From contig JAJSAL010000057.1 in assembly GCA_024274705.1 (NCBI GenBank), positions 1 to 64,000 on the forward strand: a stretch of DNA of 64,000 bases. The letters are read 5' to 3'. The notes below the pieces were generated by a model. It was not told the origin of the DNA. It saw only the letters and a list, made by a program, of their open reading frames with translations, and searched no databases. Below are positions 29,348 to 39,607 of this stretch, one piece after another. Each line of letters begins with the position of its first letter. Position 1 is the stretch's first letter. The position numbers and the translations under genes are program-made. The stretch is from Spirochaetota bacterium (GTDB lineage: Bacteria; Spirochaetota; Spirochaetia; SPDA01; JAJSAL01).

Positions 29348-31057
29348 ATGAACGAATGGCTCAAAAAGTTTCTTAGTCAGTTTAAGGAACTCTGGATAAA
29401 ATGGTCGACAGTGCAGAAGGTAATCCTTTTTGTAGTAGTCGGCGGTGCGATTTTTGCAATAATTCTACTTGCTTCATTTAACGCATCACCGGGTATGGTT
29501 CCGCTGATATCCTCGAGAATCACGGATGAGGACCTTCTCAACCGGATTTCGATGCGAATCGATGAAGAAAATGTTGATCACACCATAACCGCAGACGGCA
29601 GAATTCTCGTCGGGGATAAGAAAACGGCTCAGCGAATGGTAGCAATCCTCGTAAGAGAAGATCTCATGCCGCCGGAGACATCCCCCTGGGAAATTTTCAA
29701 GATGGACAGGTGGACACTTACCGACTTCGAGCGGAACGTCAACTTACGGGAAGCAATTCGGCAGAGCGTCGAGCAGCACATCGAAGCGTTAGAGGAGGTC
29801 GATGTTGCAAAGGTAAGTCTGGTTCTGCCTGAAAATGAACTGTTTGCTGAAGATCAGAATCCTGTTACTGCGTCTATTATCATCACACCACGGCCGGGAT
29901 CGGATATCGCCACGAACAAGAGGAAGATCGAAGGGATCGTGAAACTGATCAAGTATGCAGTTGAAGGTCTCCAGGATGAAAACATCGTTATCACCGACCA
30001 CCAGGGAAATCAGCTGAATGATTTTGAAGGACTTATCGATGTAGACCGTCTGGAATTGGCACAACGGGAGATGAAGACGAAGAGGGACCTGGAAAGGCAG
30101 TATATGAACGGGATACTGGGTGAATTGAAGGCAATTTATGGAAACGACCGGATAAGAATCATCAATGTTGACATCACCCTCAACATGGGAAAGAAAACCG
30201 TTGAGACGGAAGAACATTTTCCCATTACCATGAAGGCTGACAATCCCCGTACACCTTTTGATGAAACGGAGGTGATAGAATCGATAACTATCTCTGAACA
30301 TCTTGTTGACGAAGAGTTTAAAGGCACCGGGTTCAACCCTGAGGGCCCTCCAGGCCAGGAAGGGCAGACCCCGCCGGCGTACAAAGATCTGGAGGGACTG
30401 GTGGGCAACTATTCCAACCAGCAGACAACCCGTAACGACGTAGTGAACACCCGGAACACCTATGAGGAGAAAAGTCCCTGGGAAATCGAGAGGATAACTA
30501 TCGCCGTTGCTATCGATGGGATGTGGACATGGGTGTACGATGAAGAGGGTAATGTACAGTTCAACCCTGATGGGAGTATTCAGAGGGAATACACTCCGGT
30601 TACGGATGAGGAACTGAGCAAAGCCCAAACTCTGGTAGAGCACGCAATCGGGTATGATCGCGACCGTGGGGACAGTGTAAGTGTTGTGCACCTCCAGTTT
30701 GACCGGACCGCCCAGTTCAATGGGGAGGATGAGCGTTTCCGTACGAAAGACCGGATAAGACGGACGGTTCTCTATTCGATCCTCAGCCTCGCAGCTCTCA
30801 TGGTGGTGTTCATCGTGTTCCGGTTTGCCTCCCGGGAAGTAGAGCGTCGGAGAAAACTGAGGGAGGAAGAGCTCTCACGGCAGCATCAGGCAATGCGTGA
30901 GGCTGCTCTGCGCAGCGCAGAGGAAGAGGGCGTTGAAGTACAGATGTCCGTGGAAGAACGGGCACGCATGGAGATGCAGGAAAATGCGATTAATATGGCC
31001 AGAGAGCATCCCGAGGATGTAGCTCAGCTGATACGTACCTGGCTCGTGGAGGAGTAG
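29348..31057 (+). CDS. fliF: Flagellar M-ring protein FliF
   Basis: Two TM segments, VDVAKVSLVLPENELFAEDQNPVTASIII, RKLREEELSRQHQAMREAA. Confidence 0.95.
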   Translation: MNEWLKKFLSQFKELWIKWSTVQKVILFVVVGGAIFAIILLASFNASPGMVPLISSRITDEDLLNRISMRIDEENVDHTITADGRILVGDKKTAQRMVAILVREDLMPPETSPWEIFKMDRWTLTDFERNVNLREAIRQSVEQHIEALEEVDVAKVSLVLPENELFAEDQNPVTASIIITPRPGSDIATNKRKIEGIVKLIKYAVEGLQDENIVITDHQGNQLNDFEGLIDVDRLELAQREMKTKRDLERQYMNGILGELKAIYGNDRIRIINVDITLNMGKKTVETEEHFPITMKADNPRTPFDETEVIESITISEHLVDEEFKGTGFNPEGPPGQEGQTPPAYKDLEGLVGNYSNQQTTRNDVVNTRNTYEEKSPWEIERITIAVAIDGMWTWVYDEEGNVQFNPDGSIQREYTPVTDEELSKAQTLVEHAIGYDRDRGDSVSVVHLQFDRTAQFNGEDERFRTKDRIRRTVLYSILSLAALMVVFIVFRFASREVERRRKLREEELSRQHQAMREAALRSAEEEGVEVQMSVEERARMEMQENAINMAREHPEDVAQLIRTWLVEE

Positions 31058-31060
31058 GAT

Positions 31061-32119
31061 ATGGCTAAAGCGCCTGCCAGTGAAACCGCTACGGTTGGTG
31101 GAAAAAAGATGGGGTCGAAAAAACAACTCTCCGGGAGACAGAAGGCGGCAATTTTTCTCGTTACCCTGGGCTCCGAAATCTCGTCGGAGATCTTCAAACA
31201 CTTAAGGGAGGATGAGATAGAAGCTCTCACCTTCGAAATCGCCCGCCTCGATTCCGTAGAGGCTCATGACAGGGATGCTGTGCTGTTGGAATTCCAGGAG
31301 CTCATGATGGCCCAGGACTTCATAACCACCGGGGGCATCGATTATGCACGGGAACTCCTGGAAAAGTCACTGGGTTCCCAGAAAGCCGTTGATATTATCA
31401 ACAGGCTTACCAGCTCCCTGCAGGTACGTCCTTTTGATTTTATCCGGAGAACCGACCCTACTCACCTGCTCAACTTTATCCAGCAGGAGCATCCCCAGAC
31501 TATCGCCTTGATCCTTGCGTATCTCGAACCCGGGAAAGCTTCTGTTATTCTTTCCAGCCTGCCCCATGAGATACAGTCTAATATCGCAAAGCGTATCGCT
31601 ACCATGGACCGGACATCACCGGAGGTCCTGCGGGAAGTAGAGCGGGTACTGGAGAAAAAGCTATCTACTCTTTCCTCGGAAGATTATACTGCCGCAGGCG
31701 GTGTAGAGAGTATTGTGGATATCCTGAACCTGGTTGACCGGTCTACGGAAAAAGTAATTATCGAATCGCTGGAGGAGGAAGATCCGGAACTGGCAGAAGA
31801 GATCAAAAAGCGGATGTTCGTATTCGAGGATATTGTTCTCCTGGACGACCGGGCGATCCAGAAGGTGCTTCGGGAGGTGGATACTGCAGAACTTGCGAAA
31901 GCTCTCAAGGCAGTGGATTCGGAAGTACAGGACAAGATCTACCGGAATATGTCCAAGCGTGCAGCAACACTGCTGAAGGAAGATATGGAATATATGGGTC
32001 CTGTACGGCTTAAGGATGTAGAAGAAGCCCAGCAGAAGATCGTATCAATTATCAGGAAGCTGGAAGAACAGGGAGAAATCGTTGTAGCCCGTTCCGGTGA
32101 AGACGAAATGATTGTATAG
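31061..32119 (+). CDS. fliG: Flagellar motor switch protein FliG
   Basis: FIQQEHPQTIALILAYLEPGKASVILSSLP; FVFEDIVLLDDRAIQKVLREVD. Confidence 0.97.
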   Translation: MAKAPASETATVGGKKMGSKKQLSGRQKAAIFLVTLGSEISSEIFKHLREDEIEALTFEIARLDSVEAHDRDAVLLEFQELMMAQDFITTGGIDYARELLEKSLGSQKAVDIINRLTSSLQVRPFDFIRRTDPTHLLNFIQQEHPQTIALILAYLEPGKASVILSSLPHEIQSNIAKRIATMDRTSPEVLREVERVLEKKLSTLSSEDYTAAGGVESIVDILNLVDRSTEKVIIESLEEEDPELAEEIKKRMFVFEDIVLLDDRAIQKVLREVDTAELAKALKAVDSEVQDKIYRNMSKRAATLLKEDMEYMGPVRLKDVEEAQQKIVSIIRKLEEQGEIVVARSGEDEMIV

Positions 32120-32129
32120 GAGGGGTTTT

Positions 32130-33044
32130 GTGGCGTCAAAGAATGTTTTCAGGCCTATAGAAATTACCAATGTGGCTAAGACGGTATACATAGAACCACC
32201 GATTTCTAAAGTCGAAGAGATAGAAGAAGTAGAAACAGTAGAAGAATACTCAGGGCCCACAGCGGACGATCTGCGTAGAGAAGCACAAGCCTTCAAGGAA
32301 AACTGGGAACAGGAAAAAGCCGCGATGATTGCCAGAGCAAAGGAAGAGGCGGATAGGATTATCAAGGAGGCTGAAGAGGCCGGTTTCGAAGAGTTAAAAG
32401 AGAAAAAGAACGAAGCACAGAAAATCAGACAGGAAGCGGAAGATGAAGTGGAAATAGCGCTTCGGGAAGCGAGGGAGAAGGCTGAACGGATCATCGGAGA
32501 CGCAGAGCAGAGAATAGAAGGTCTGGAATCCGAGGCGTATGATAAGGGTTTCGCCAAGGGGAGTGAAGAAGGGTATATCGCAGGCAATGCAGAAGTAGAG
32601 CGTCTCATTGCACAGCTCCACTCCATCATCAATGGTGCTATCGCAAAGAGGAACGACATCCTGGAGGAGTCGGAAACCCAGGTGATCAATCTGGTACTCC
32701 TTATCGCTTCGAAGGTTATAAAAGTCATATCCGAAAATCAGAAGAACGTGGTGATCAATAACGTTATCCAGGCGCTCCGGAAACTGAAAAGCCGTGGAGA
32801 CGTGGTTATCCGGGTAAACTTAGAAGATGTAAAACTGACTTCCGATCATGTAAAAGATTTCATGCGCATGGTGGAAAATGTCAACTCGATAACCGTGGTG
32901 GAGGATTCCACCGTGGATAGAGGCGGGTGCCTTATCGAAACCGATTTCGGCGAAATCGATGCCCGTATTTCTTCGCAATTCAGGGAAATAGAAGAGAAGA
33001 TCATGGAGTTGGGCCCGATAAAAGTGAAACAGGAAAAGCAGTAA
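32130..33044 (+). CDS. fliH: Flagellar assembly protein FliH
   Basis: Between fliG and fliI; long charged helix and FliH/YscL C-terminal domain; GTG start after AGGAGGGG. Confidence 0.85.
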   Translation: MASKNVFRPIEITNVAKTVYIEPPISKVEEIEEVETVEEYSGPTADDLRREAQAFKENWEQEKAAMIARAKEEADRIIKEAEEAGFEELKEKKNEAQKIRQEAEDEVEIALREAREKAERIIGDAEQRIEGLESEAYDKGFAKGSEEGYIAGNAEVERLIAQLHSIINGAIAKRNDILEESETQVINLVLLIASKVIKVISENQKNVVINNVIQALRKLKSRGDVVIRVNLEDVKLTSDHVKDFMRMVENVNSITVVEDSTVDRGGCLIETDFGEIDARISSQFREIEEKIMELGPIKVKQEKQ

Positions 33045-33066
33045 CAATCGTTCTTTGGGAGGGGGC

Positions 33067-34413
33067 GTGGAACTATTCGAAAAATACACAACCGTACTTG
33101 AGGGGTTCGATCCTGTCAAATATACCGGTGTCATACAGAAGGTTCAGGGTCTGCTCCTGGAAAGTAATGGTCCACAGGTAGTAGTGGGAGAATTATGCCA
33201 GATCGTGGTGCCCAAGGGACGTGGTGTTGTCTGGGCGGAAGTGGTGGGCCTGGAAGGCACTACCGTTCAACTCATGACGTATGAGAGCATGGAAGGGGTA
33301 GAAGTGGGGTGTGTTGTCATAGCCGTGGGAGAAACCCTTACTATTCCGGTTTCTGAGAAACTTCTCGGCCGTGTCCTGGGCAGCATGGGGCGGCCGATAG
33401 ACGGGAAAGGGAGCCTCGGATCCGAAGAGAGGTATTCGGTGTATAACGATCCGCCGGACGTACTTACCCGCCAGAGGATAACGAAGCGGATTGTAACGGG
33501 TGTACGCTCAATCGACGGCCTCAATACGGTAGGGAAAGGGCAAAGGATCGGCATCTTTTCCGGAAGCGGTGTGGGAAAATCAACTCTTCTCGGCATGATA
33601 GCACGAAACACGGAAGCGGATATCAATGTGATTGCTCTCATCGGAGAGCGGGGCAGAGAGGTTCGGGAATTTATAGAGAATGATCTTGGCGAAGAAGGTC
33701 TTAAGCGGTCTGTGATCGTCGTTTCTTCTTCCAATGCTCCTCCCCTTTCAAGGATACGCGGTGCGTTTGCTGCAACAACCATTGCAGAGTACTTTCGTGA
33801 CCAGGGAAGGGATGTAATGCTTCTGTTCGATAGTGTTACCCGTTTCGCCCGGGCTCAGAGGGAGATCGGGCTGGCAATTGGCGAACCCCCGGCGACCCGG
33901 GGATTTACCCCCTCCGTATTTTCTACCCTTCCGAAACTGTTGGAGCGTTGCGGGACTTCCGAATACGGTACGATAACAGGGTTTTACACGATTCTTGTGG
34001 ATGGGGATGATATGGATGAACCTGTGTCGGACAATGTGAGGGGAATCTTAGACGGGCACCTGGTTCTCTCAAGAAAGCTGGCATCTCAATACCATTATCC
34101 TGCAATAGATGTGTTAAACAGTATTTCCAGGCTGGCGATAAAGGTTTGTGGGAAACATATCAGGGATGCCGCCGGGTACCTGCGAAAACTCATGGCTGTG
34201 TACAGCGAAGCTGAGGACTTAATCAATGTCGGTGCCTATGTGAAAGGGACGAATCCGGATATTGATGAGGCTATAGATAAAATGGCTGTCATAAAAGCGT
34301 TTCTGATTCAGGGAGTCGAGGAAAAAGCGGCTATTGAAGATACCCTTTCAGCCATGGGAGAAATAGCGGAAATAGATATCCCGGAAGAGGAAAAAACCGG
34401 TGAGAAGGTTTAG
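33067..34413 (+). CDS. fliI: Flagellum-specific ATP synthase FliI
   Basis: RIGIFSGSGVGKSTLLGMIAR, LIGERGREVREFIE, LLFDSVTRFARAQREIGLAIGEPPATRGF. Confidence 0.97.
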   Translation: MELFEKYTTVLEGFDPVKYTGVIQKVQGLLLESNGPQVVVGELCQIVVPKGRGVVWAEVVGLEGTTVQLMTYESMEGVEVGCVVIAVGETLTIPVSEKLLGRVLGSMGRPIDGKGSLGSEERYSVYNDPPDVLTRQRITKRIVTGVRSIDGLNTVGKGQRIGIFSGSGVGKSTLLGMIARNTEADINVIALIGERGREVREFIENDLGEEGLKRSVIVVSSSNAPPLSRIRGAFAATTIAEYFRDQGRDVMLLFDSVTRFARAQREIGLAIGEPPATRGFTPSVFSTLPKLLERCGTSEYGTITGFYTILVDGDDMDEPVSDNVRGILDGHLVLSRKLASQYHYPAIDVLNSISRLAIKVCGKHIRDAAGYLRKLMAVYSEAEDLINVGAYVKGTNPDIDEAIDKMAVIKAFLIQGVEEKAAIEDTLSAMGEIAEIDIPEEEKTGEKV

Positions 34414-34831
34414 GTTCCGCCTCGAAAAACTGCTGGAGATACGGAAGTACCGGGAAAGAGAATGGGAATTGAAACTCGCACACATAACGGGTGTCTGCCT
34501 GAAGATGGAATGGGAAATCAAAGATCTCATTTCAGAAAAAAAACGAATCTTCGGGCCAGAGGATGCACATACCGGCTGTGACATTGAGTACCTGAAAGTA
34601 CGTGAACTGTATATACGGAGACTGGAACAGAATGCCGGGAAACTGGCTCAAGAGCTGATGGAAAAAGAGGCGGAACGGGAGAGGATCCGGTTAGAATACA
34701 AGGAAGTGTCAAAAAAACGAAAAATACTGGAAAAGTTGAAGGAAAGAAGGGAAAAGGAAGACAAGAAAAAACAGTATGATAAGGAAATAAAGACCGTCGA
34801 TGATATCAATATATCGAATTACACGCGGTAA
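34400..34831 (+). CDS. fliJ: Flagellar export protein FliJ
   Basis: RRFRFRLEKLLEIRKYREREWELKLA, coiled coil, downstream of fliI. Confidence 0.8.
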   Translation: MRRFRFRLEKLLEIRKYREREWELKLAHITGVCLKMEWEIKDLISEKKRIFGPEDAHTGCDIEYLKVRELYIRRLEQNAGKLAQELMEKEAERERIRLEYKEVSKKRKILEKLKERREKEDKKKQYDKEIKTVDDINISNYTR

Positions 34832-34854
34832 TACATGTTTACAAGGGGGATACC

Positions 34855-35472
34855 ATGGCTGTTAGTCCAGGGATACGGCCGGGACCGAGGATTTTCGTCC
34901 TGTTTTTACTCATAGTAGCCCTCGTTTTTGGAGGTCTCCTCTGGTTTGATTACCTGGGGATTATAAACGCAAAAGATACGATAGCTCCTGTGCTTTCCCT
35001 GCTGCGAATTCGGACCAGGACCCCGATTGATAATGTTGAAGCTCCGGAACTTCTGGATGAACAGCGTCTGGGGAAACAGTGGGAGGCCCTTGCCTTAAGA
35101 GCCGAGGAATTGGACAGGAGGGAAGAAGCCATCCAACAGCAGGAAGGGGAAGTGCAGCAGAAACTGGAAAGTCTTAAGGAAATGGAAAAAGCTGTAGCAG
35201 AAAGAGAAAAATCATTTATCGAGAGGACGAGTCAGTACGACAATAAAAGAGCGAACCTAGAACAAAGTGCGGTATACCTGGTCGGCATGCCGCCGGCCAA
35301 TGCTGTCGAAATTTTAAGCAGGATGGAAGATCAGGACGTGATAGACCTTCTGCGAACGACAGAAGAGCTCGCTCAGGCTGCTGGAGAAGATTCCATAGTT
35401 TCTTATTGGCTCTCTCTGATGAAACCGGAGCGGGCGGCGGTTTTGCAGCGTAAAATGGTTAAACGACCTTAA
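34855..35472 (+). CDS. flbB: FlbB/MotE-like flagellar protein
   Basis: TM plus coiled coil, then AVYLVGMPPANAVEILSRMEDQDVIDLLR (MotE-like MgtE_N segment). Confidence 0.8.
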   Translation: MAVSPGIRPGPRIFVLFLLIVALVFGGLLWFDYLGIINAKDTIAPVLSLLRIRTRTPIDNVEAPELLDEQRLGKQWEALALRAEELDRREEAIQQQEGEVQQKLESLKEMEKAVAEREKSFIERTSQYDNKRANLEQSAVYLVGMPPANAVEILSRMEDQDVIDLLRTTEELAQAAGEDSIVSYWLSLMKPERAAVLQRKMVKRP

Positions 35473-35482
35473 GGGGGTGTAC

Positions 35483-35623
35483 GTGGAAATTGCAGTTCTC
35501 GATGGTACTGCGATCCTCGAACAGACAAAATCCGTGAAAACGGACACCGGAAACACGGAGATTTCCGATAATAACGGAAATTCATTTAGAAAGATGCTTA
35601 AGAGTGCCTCCGAAAAAGATTAA
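35483..35623 (+). CDS. fliK: N-terminal fragment of FliK ending at an in-frame TAA (46 codons)
   Basis: GTG 35483 after AAGGGGGTGTAC; VEIAVLDGTAILEQTKSVKTDTGNTEISDNNGNSFRKMLKSASEKD*; the same frame continues as the long FliK ORF. Confidence 0.6.
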   Translation: MEIAVLDGTAILEQTKSVKTDTGNTEISDNNGNSFRKMLKSASEKD

Positions 35624-35698
35624 AAAAGTGAAGCTGCGAAGAAAAAGGAGGTTGTCCTGCATAAAAAAAAGGCGGTACCGGCCCTGGTTCCGACTCAG

Positions 35699-36745
35699 GT
35701 GAAGGGGACACTATTCGATCCGGGTGAGCTGCAGGAAGGTGCACTAAAAATGGTGAAAAAACCGGGATTACTGCGGATATCTTCTTCAGCCGGAACGGAA
35801 AAACCGCAGCTTCGGGTTGTGCAATCGGACGTGGTGAAACCCGGGGCGCTCATTACAGTGGACCCGGAGGGTCTCATGGAAGCTGAAATAATCGTCTACC
35901 TGGACAAACCCGCTTCTGACATGCAGAAGGAGGCCATACGGAACCTGACGGGAAAAGGCGCTACCGGATCGTTCTCTGAGGAAAAGGGGACACTCTTTCC
36001 GGCACAGGTGAATAGTAAACAGTTTTCTCAAACTGAAAAAGGGAAAGAGCGGAAAGAGGAAGGGTCCCGTTCCCACGGTGATTCGAAGAACAGTGTGAAA
36101 CGGAAAGGCAAAGTGTTCGTTTTGGATGTGCGTTCAAAAACGGCTGCTGCAAAAGAAAAGAGCGGCATGGCAGTAAAGGACCCGGCACAATTTGAATCCA
36201 AACAGGTCGAAGATCATTCACAGGAACGGTCTCGAAGTGATATGGTTCGGAGTTTTGATACGAAACAGGATGTTGACCTGTCGTCTCAACCGGCCCGGCC
36301 GCTCCTGACGAAAAGTGATCAGACGGTTCTTTTGAAAAATCTTAAACAGCAGCTTAACTCAGATATTGTTAAGAATGCGAGTATTATTCTGAAGAATCAG
36401 AGCAGCGGTGAGATACGACTCGTTCTCAAACCTGAAAAATTCGGAACTGTTCGAATTTGGCTGAATCTTCAGGATAACCATATAGCCGGTAAAATTATTG
36501 TCGAAAATAATATAGTAAGGGAAGCCTTCGAAAATAACCTTGAATCCCTGTACCGGGCGTTCAGAGAAAACGGCTTCGAAACATCAGGACTGGATGTAAG
36601 TCTTGGAAGGGGACGGGGAGAGACCCGCCGGGAACAGGAGAGAGACAATCCTATGAGCGCACAAGGCGTAAAAATTTTAGATGAGCACGTGCCGGCTGCA
36701 CAGGATGTCAGTATCATGGAATATACGATCAATCTCATGGTGTAA
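35699..36745 (+). CDS. fliK: Flagellar hook-length control protein FliK, main ORF (5' boundary uncertain)
   Basis: C-terminal hook-length domain: LKQQLNSDIVKNASIILKNQSSGEIRLVLKPEKFGTVRIWLNLQDNHIAGKIIVEN; precedes flgD. Confidence 0.8.
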   Translation: MKGTLFDPGELQEGALKMVKKPGLLRISSSAGTEKPQLRVVQSDVVKPGALITVDPEGLMEAEIIVYLDKPASDMQKEAIRNLTGKGATGSFSEEKGTLFPAQVNSKQFSQTEKGKERKEEGSRSHGDSKNSVKRKGKVFVLDVRSKTAAAKEKSGMAVKDPAQFESKQVEDHSQERSRSDMVRSFDTKQDVDLSSQPARPLLTKSDQTVLLKNLKQQLNSDIVKNASIILKNQSSGEIRLVLKPEKFGTVRIWLNLQDNHIAGKIIVENNIVREAFENNLESLYRAFRENGFETSGLDVSLGRGRGETRREQERDNPMSAQGVKILDEHVPAAQDVSIMEYTINLMV

Positions 36746-36756
36746 GTGGAGGAAGT

Positions 36757-37191
36757 ATGGATTTTTCGACAACATTAACAACTACTGAAAGGGCCAAGGT
36801 GCAAATGCAGGTGAATACGGTGAATGCGGCTCTAAAAGGTGGGCAGGCAGCTTCTTCCGGACTGGGGAAGGACGAGTTTCTCAAAATTCTTATCACCCAG
36901 CTCTCCCATCAGGATCCTACAGCACCGATGGAAGACAAGGAGTTTGTCGCACAGATGGCCCAGTTCTCCACACTGGAGCAGATGACAAACATGAGTCAGG
37001 AATTCACCAAACTCGCGGGGATCCTTTCGGCTGGCCAGGCAATAAACATGCTTGGAAAGACCGTGGAGGTTATTCAGGGTGATTCTATCGTAACCGGTGT
37101 TGTTAAAGAGATATCAGGAGGGGATTTCCCTCAGCTGCTGATAAACGGAAAGTATTATGATTTTCAGAATGTGCAAAAGGTAATGGAATAA
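36757..37191 (+). CDS. flgD: Flagellar hook capping protein FlgD
   Basis: LGKDEFLKILITQLSHQDPTAPMEDKEFVAQMAQFSTLEQM. Confidence 0.95.
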   Translation: MDFSTTLTTTERAKVQMQVNTVNAALKGGQAASSGLGKDEFLKILITQLSHQDPTAPMEDKEFVAQMAQFSTLEQMTNMSQEFTKLAGILSAGQAINMLGKTVEVIQGDSIVTGVVKEISGGDFPQLLINGKYYDFQNVQKVME

Positions 37192-37205
37192 GGAGGCAAT
37201 AAGCT

Positions 37206-38594
37206 ATGATGCGATCATTATATGCCGGTGTATCCGGTCTGCAGAATCATCAGGTAAGAATGGATGTGGTTGGTAACAACGTAGCTAACATCAATACCGT
37301 TGGATTCAAGAAAGGAAGGGTTAACTTTCAGGATATGCTGTCCCAGTCCATGGCTGGTTCGGCGAAACCGACCGATGAGATTGGGGGCGTAAATCCGAAG
37401 CAGGTTGGACTCGGAATGACCGTAGCATCCATCGATACAATTTACACCCAGGGATCGCTTCAGACTACCGGGGTTATGACAGACGTTGCGATTCAGGGAA
37501 ACGGCTTTTTTATCCTGAAAGCCGGCGAAAAAGAATTCTTTACCAGGGCCGGTGCTTTCGGTCTCGATGAAAACGGCACCCTGGTAAATCCTGCAAACGG
37601 GCTCCGTGTCCAGGGGTGGAATGCCGAAACCCTAGGTGGTGCAACCCTGATCAACACTTCAACTGATGTTACGGACCTCATCATACCTGTAGGCAGTAAA
37701 GATTCTGCCAGTGCAACTTCGGAAGTATCCCTGGCATGTAACCTGGATAAAAGGACACCCCTAATACCCGCCGGAGGGGGAGAGCAGCAAGCCCTGGAGG
37801 GTACCTGGTCCACCAGTTTCGATATCTATGATTCCTTCGGTGGCACCCATACTCTGCAGGTGAATTTCACCAGGGTTGCCGCCCTTCAGAACAGGTGGCA
37901 GGCAACGGTGACTGTCGATCCTGAAGGCGAAGTCGGGACGAACCCCCTCGTCGAAGTAGGGCCGGAGAATAATGCCACCAATACTTTTCTCATAGATTTT
38001 GACAACTTAGGAAGGCTTCAGGCGGTTCTCGATGACCAGGGGGACACAATTACAGAAGGGGCAGTCCAGGTTCCAGTGTCCTTCGACGTAATTGGTGCCA
38101 GGGCCCCGGCAGGAGCCGGACCGCTTCGTCAGACCTTCAACCTCAATTTCGGAGAAGTTGGAAGCGTGGTAAATACGGTCACCCAGTTTGCTGAAAAAAG
38201 CTCCACTAAAGTATTCGAGCAGAACGGCTACCCTATGGGGTACCTGGAAAATTTCAAGATCGACCAGTCCGGCATCATAACAGGCGTGTATTCCAACGGT
38301 ACAAACAGGATGCTCGGGCAAATGGCCCTGGCGTCTTTCGTTAATCCCGGCGGACTCGAGAAGGCCGGGGAGAGTACCTATACGGAATCGAATAATTCCG
38401 GCACGGCTGACATTGGTCCTTCCGGGATTGCAGGAAAAGGAAAGCTTATTGCAGGCGCACTGGAAATGAGCAATGTAGACCTGGCGGAACAGTTTACCGA
38501 TATGATTATTACACAGCGGGGTTTCCAGGCCAATTCCAAGACGATTACTACATCGGATCAGATGCTTCAGGAGCTCTTAACATTAAAGAGGTAA
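37206..38594 (+). CDS. flgE: Flagellar hook protein FlgE
   Basis: [45 protein letters not shown]-terminal [28 protein letters not shown]. Confidence 0.97.
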   Translation: MMRSLYAGVSGLQNHQVRMDVVGNNVANINTVGFKKGRVNFQDMLSQSMAGSAKPTDEIGGVNPKQVGLGMTVASIDTIYTQGSLQTTGVMTDVAIQGNGFFILKAGEKEFFTRAGAFGLDENGTLVNPANGLRVQGWNAETLGGATLINTSTDVTDLIIPVGSKDSASATSEVSLACNLDKRTPLIPAGGGEQQALEGTWSTSFDIYDSFGGTHTLQVNFTRVAALQNRWQATVTVDPEGEVGTNPLVEVGPENNATNTFLIDFDNLGRLQAVLDDQGDTITEGAVQVPVSFDVIGARAPAGAGPLRQTFNLNFGEVGSVVNTVTQFAEKSSTKVFEQNGYPMGYLENFKIDQSGIITGVYSNGTNRMLGQMALASFVNPGGLEKAGESTYTESNNSGTADIGPSGIAGKGKLIAGALEMSNVDLAEQFTDMIITQRGFQANSKTITTSDQMLQELLTLKR

Positions 38595-38611
38595 AGAGAT
38601 AACATAATTAG

Positions 38612-38809
38612 ATGATTAAAGTAACAAGACTAAAGGGTACCGTTTTCTATTTGAATCCTCATCAGATAGAGTCTATGGAACAAAATCCGGATACAACCCT
38701 GGCTATGCTCTCAGGAAAGCTGCTGGTGGTTCAGGAGGATTGTCAATCCATTATTAACAAGATTGTTGAGTACAGGAAGCGAATTGGTGGTTTTAAAAAT
38801 GAGGAGTAG
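38612..38809 (+). CDS. flbD: FlbD family protein
   Basis: MIKVTRLKGTVFYLNPHQIESMEQNPDTTLAMLSGKLLVVQE. Confidence 0.9.
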   Translation: MIKVTRLKGTVFYLNPHQIESMEQNPDTTLAMLSGKLLVVQEDCQSIINKIVEYRKRIGGFKNEE

Positions 38810-38815
38810 ATAGGT

Positions 38816-39598
38816 ATGGATCTTGGAACACTCATAGGACTTGCCGGAGGATTAGGACTGATCATTTTCGGTATTATCGTCAATAAAGGTAATATCATGT
38901 CCTACATCGACCCGGGATCTGCTGTGCTGGTTATCGGCGGGTCTCTTATGGGTATGCTGGTAGCTACAGGTCTCCCGAGGATGATGGGGATCATGAAGTA
39001 TGTAAAAATTCTCCTTAATGTACCCTCTTACGAAGAGGAAAAGATTATTGCGGGTCTGGTCAATTTTTCCGAAAAGGCACGAAGGGAAGGTCTTCTCGCA
39101 TTAGAGGATGATCTGGAAGAAGTGGAAGAGGAATTCATGCGGAAAGGGATCCAGCTCGTCGTGGACGGTACGGACCCGGAAATTATCAAATCCATCCTGT
39201 ATAATGAGCTTAATCAGATCCAGGAGCGTCACGCGACGGGAATCAAGGTGTTTGATGACTGGGGTAAACTTGCACCCGCTTTTGGAATGATCGGTACACT
39301 GGCCGGTCTAATTGCAATGCTGGCGAACATGGAGGATACTTCGGCAATCGGTGCCGGTATGAGTCTTGCTCTCATCACCACATTTTACGGTGCTATCATA
39401 GCCAACCTTGCGCTGATTCCGGCGAAAAGTAAACTGGAAGACCGGGATAAAATGGAAACCCTGGTTAAAGAAATTATTATCGAAGGAATTTTAAGTATCC
39501 AGTCCGGTGACAATCCGCGGATACTCGAATCAAAACTGATATCATTTTTACCGCCGGAACGGCGGGAAGCTGTGCTTGCGGAAACGCAGCAGGAGTAA
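38816..39598 (+). CDS. motA: Flagellar motor stator protein MotA
   Basis: GIIVNKGNIMSYIDPGSAVLVIGGSLMGM; FGMIGTLAGLIAMLANMED. Confidence 0.95.
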   Translation: MDLGTLIGLAGGLGLIIFGIIVNKGNIMSYIDPGSAVLVIGGSLMGMLVATGLPRMMGIMKYVKILLNVPSYEEEKIIAGLVNFSEKARREGLLALEDDLEEVEEEFMRKGIQLVVDGTDPEIIKSILYNELNQIQERHATGIKVFDDWGKLAPAFGMIGTLAGLIAMLANMEDTSAIGAGMSLALITTFYGAIIANLALIPAKSKLEDRDKMETLVKEIIIEGILSIQSGDNPRILESKLISFLPPERREAVLAETQQE

Positions 39599-39607
39599 GG
39601 AGGGCCC

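Noticed and set aside
28455-29348. Sigma28 (FliA) promoters upstream of flagellar genes
   Set aside because: Gaps upstream of flgB and fliF were inspected; no convincing TAAA-N15-GCCGATAA element with correct spacing was found
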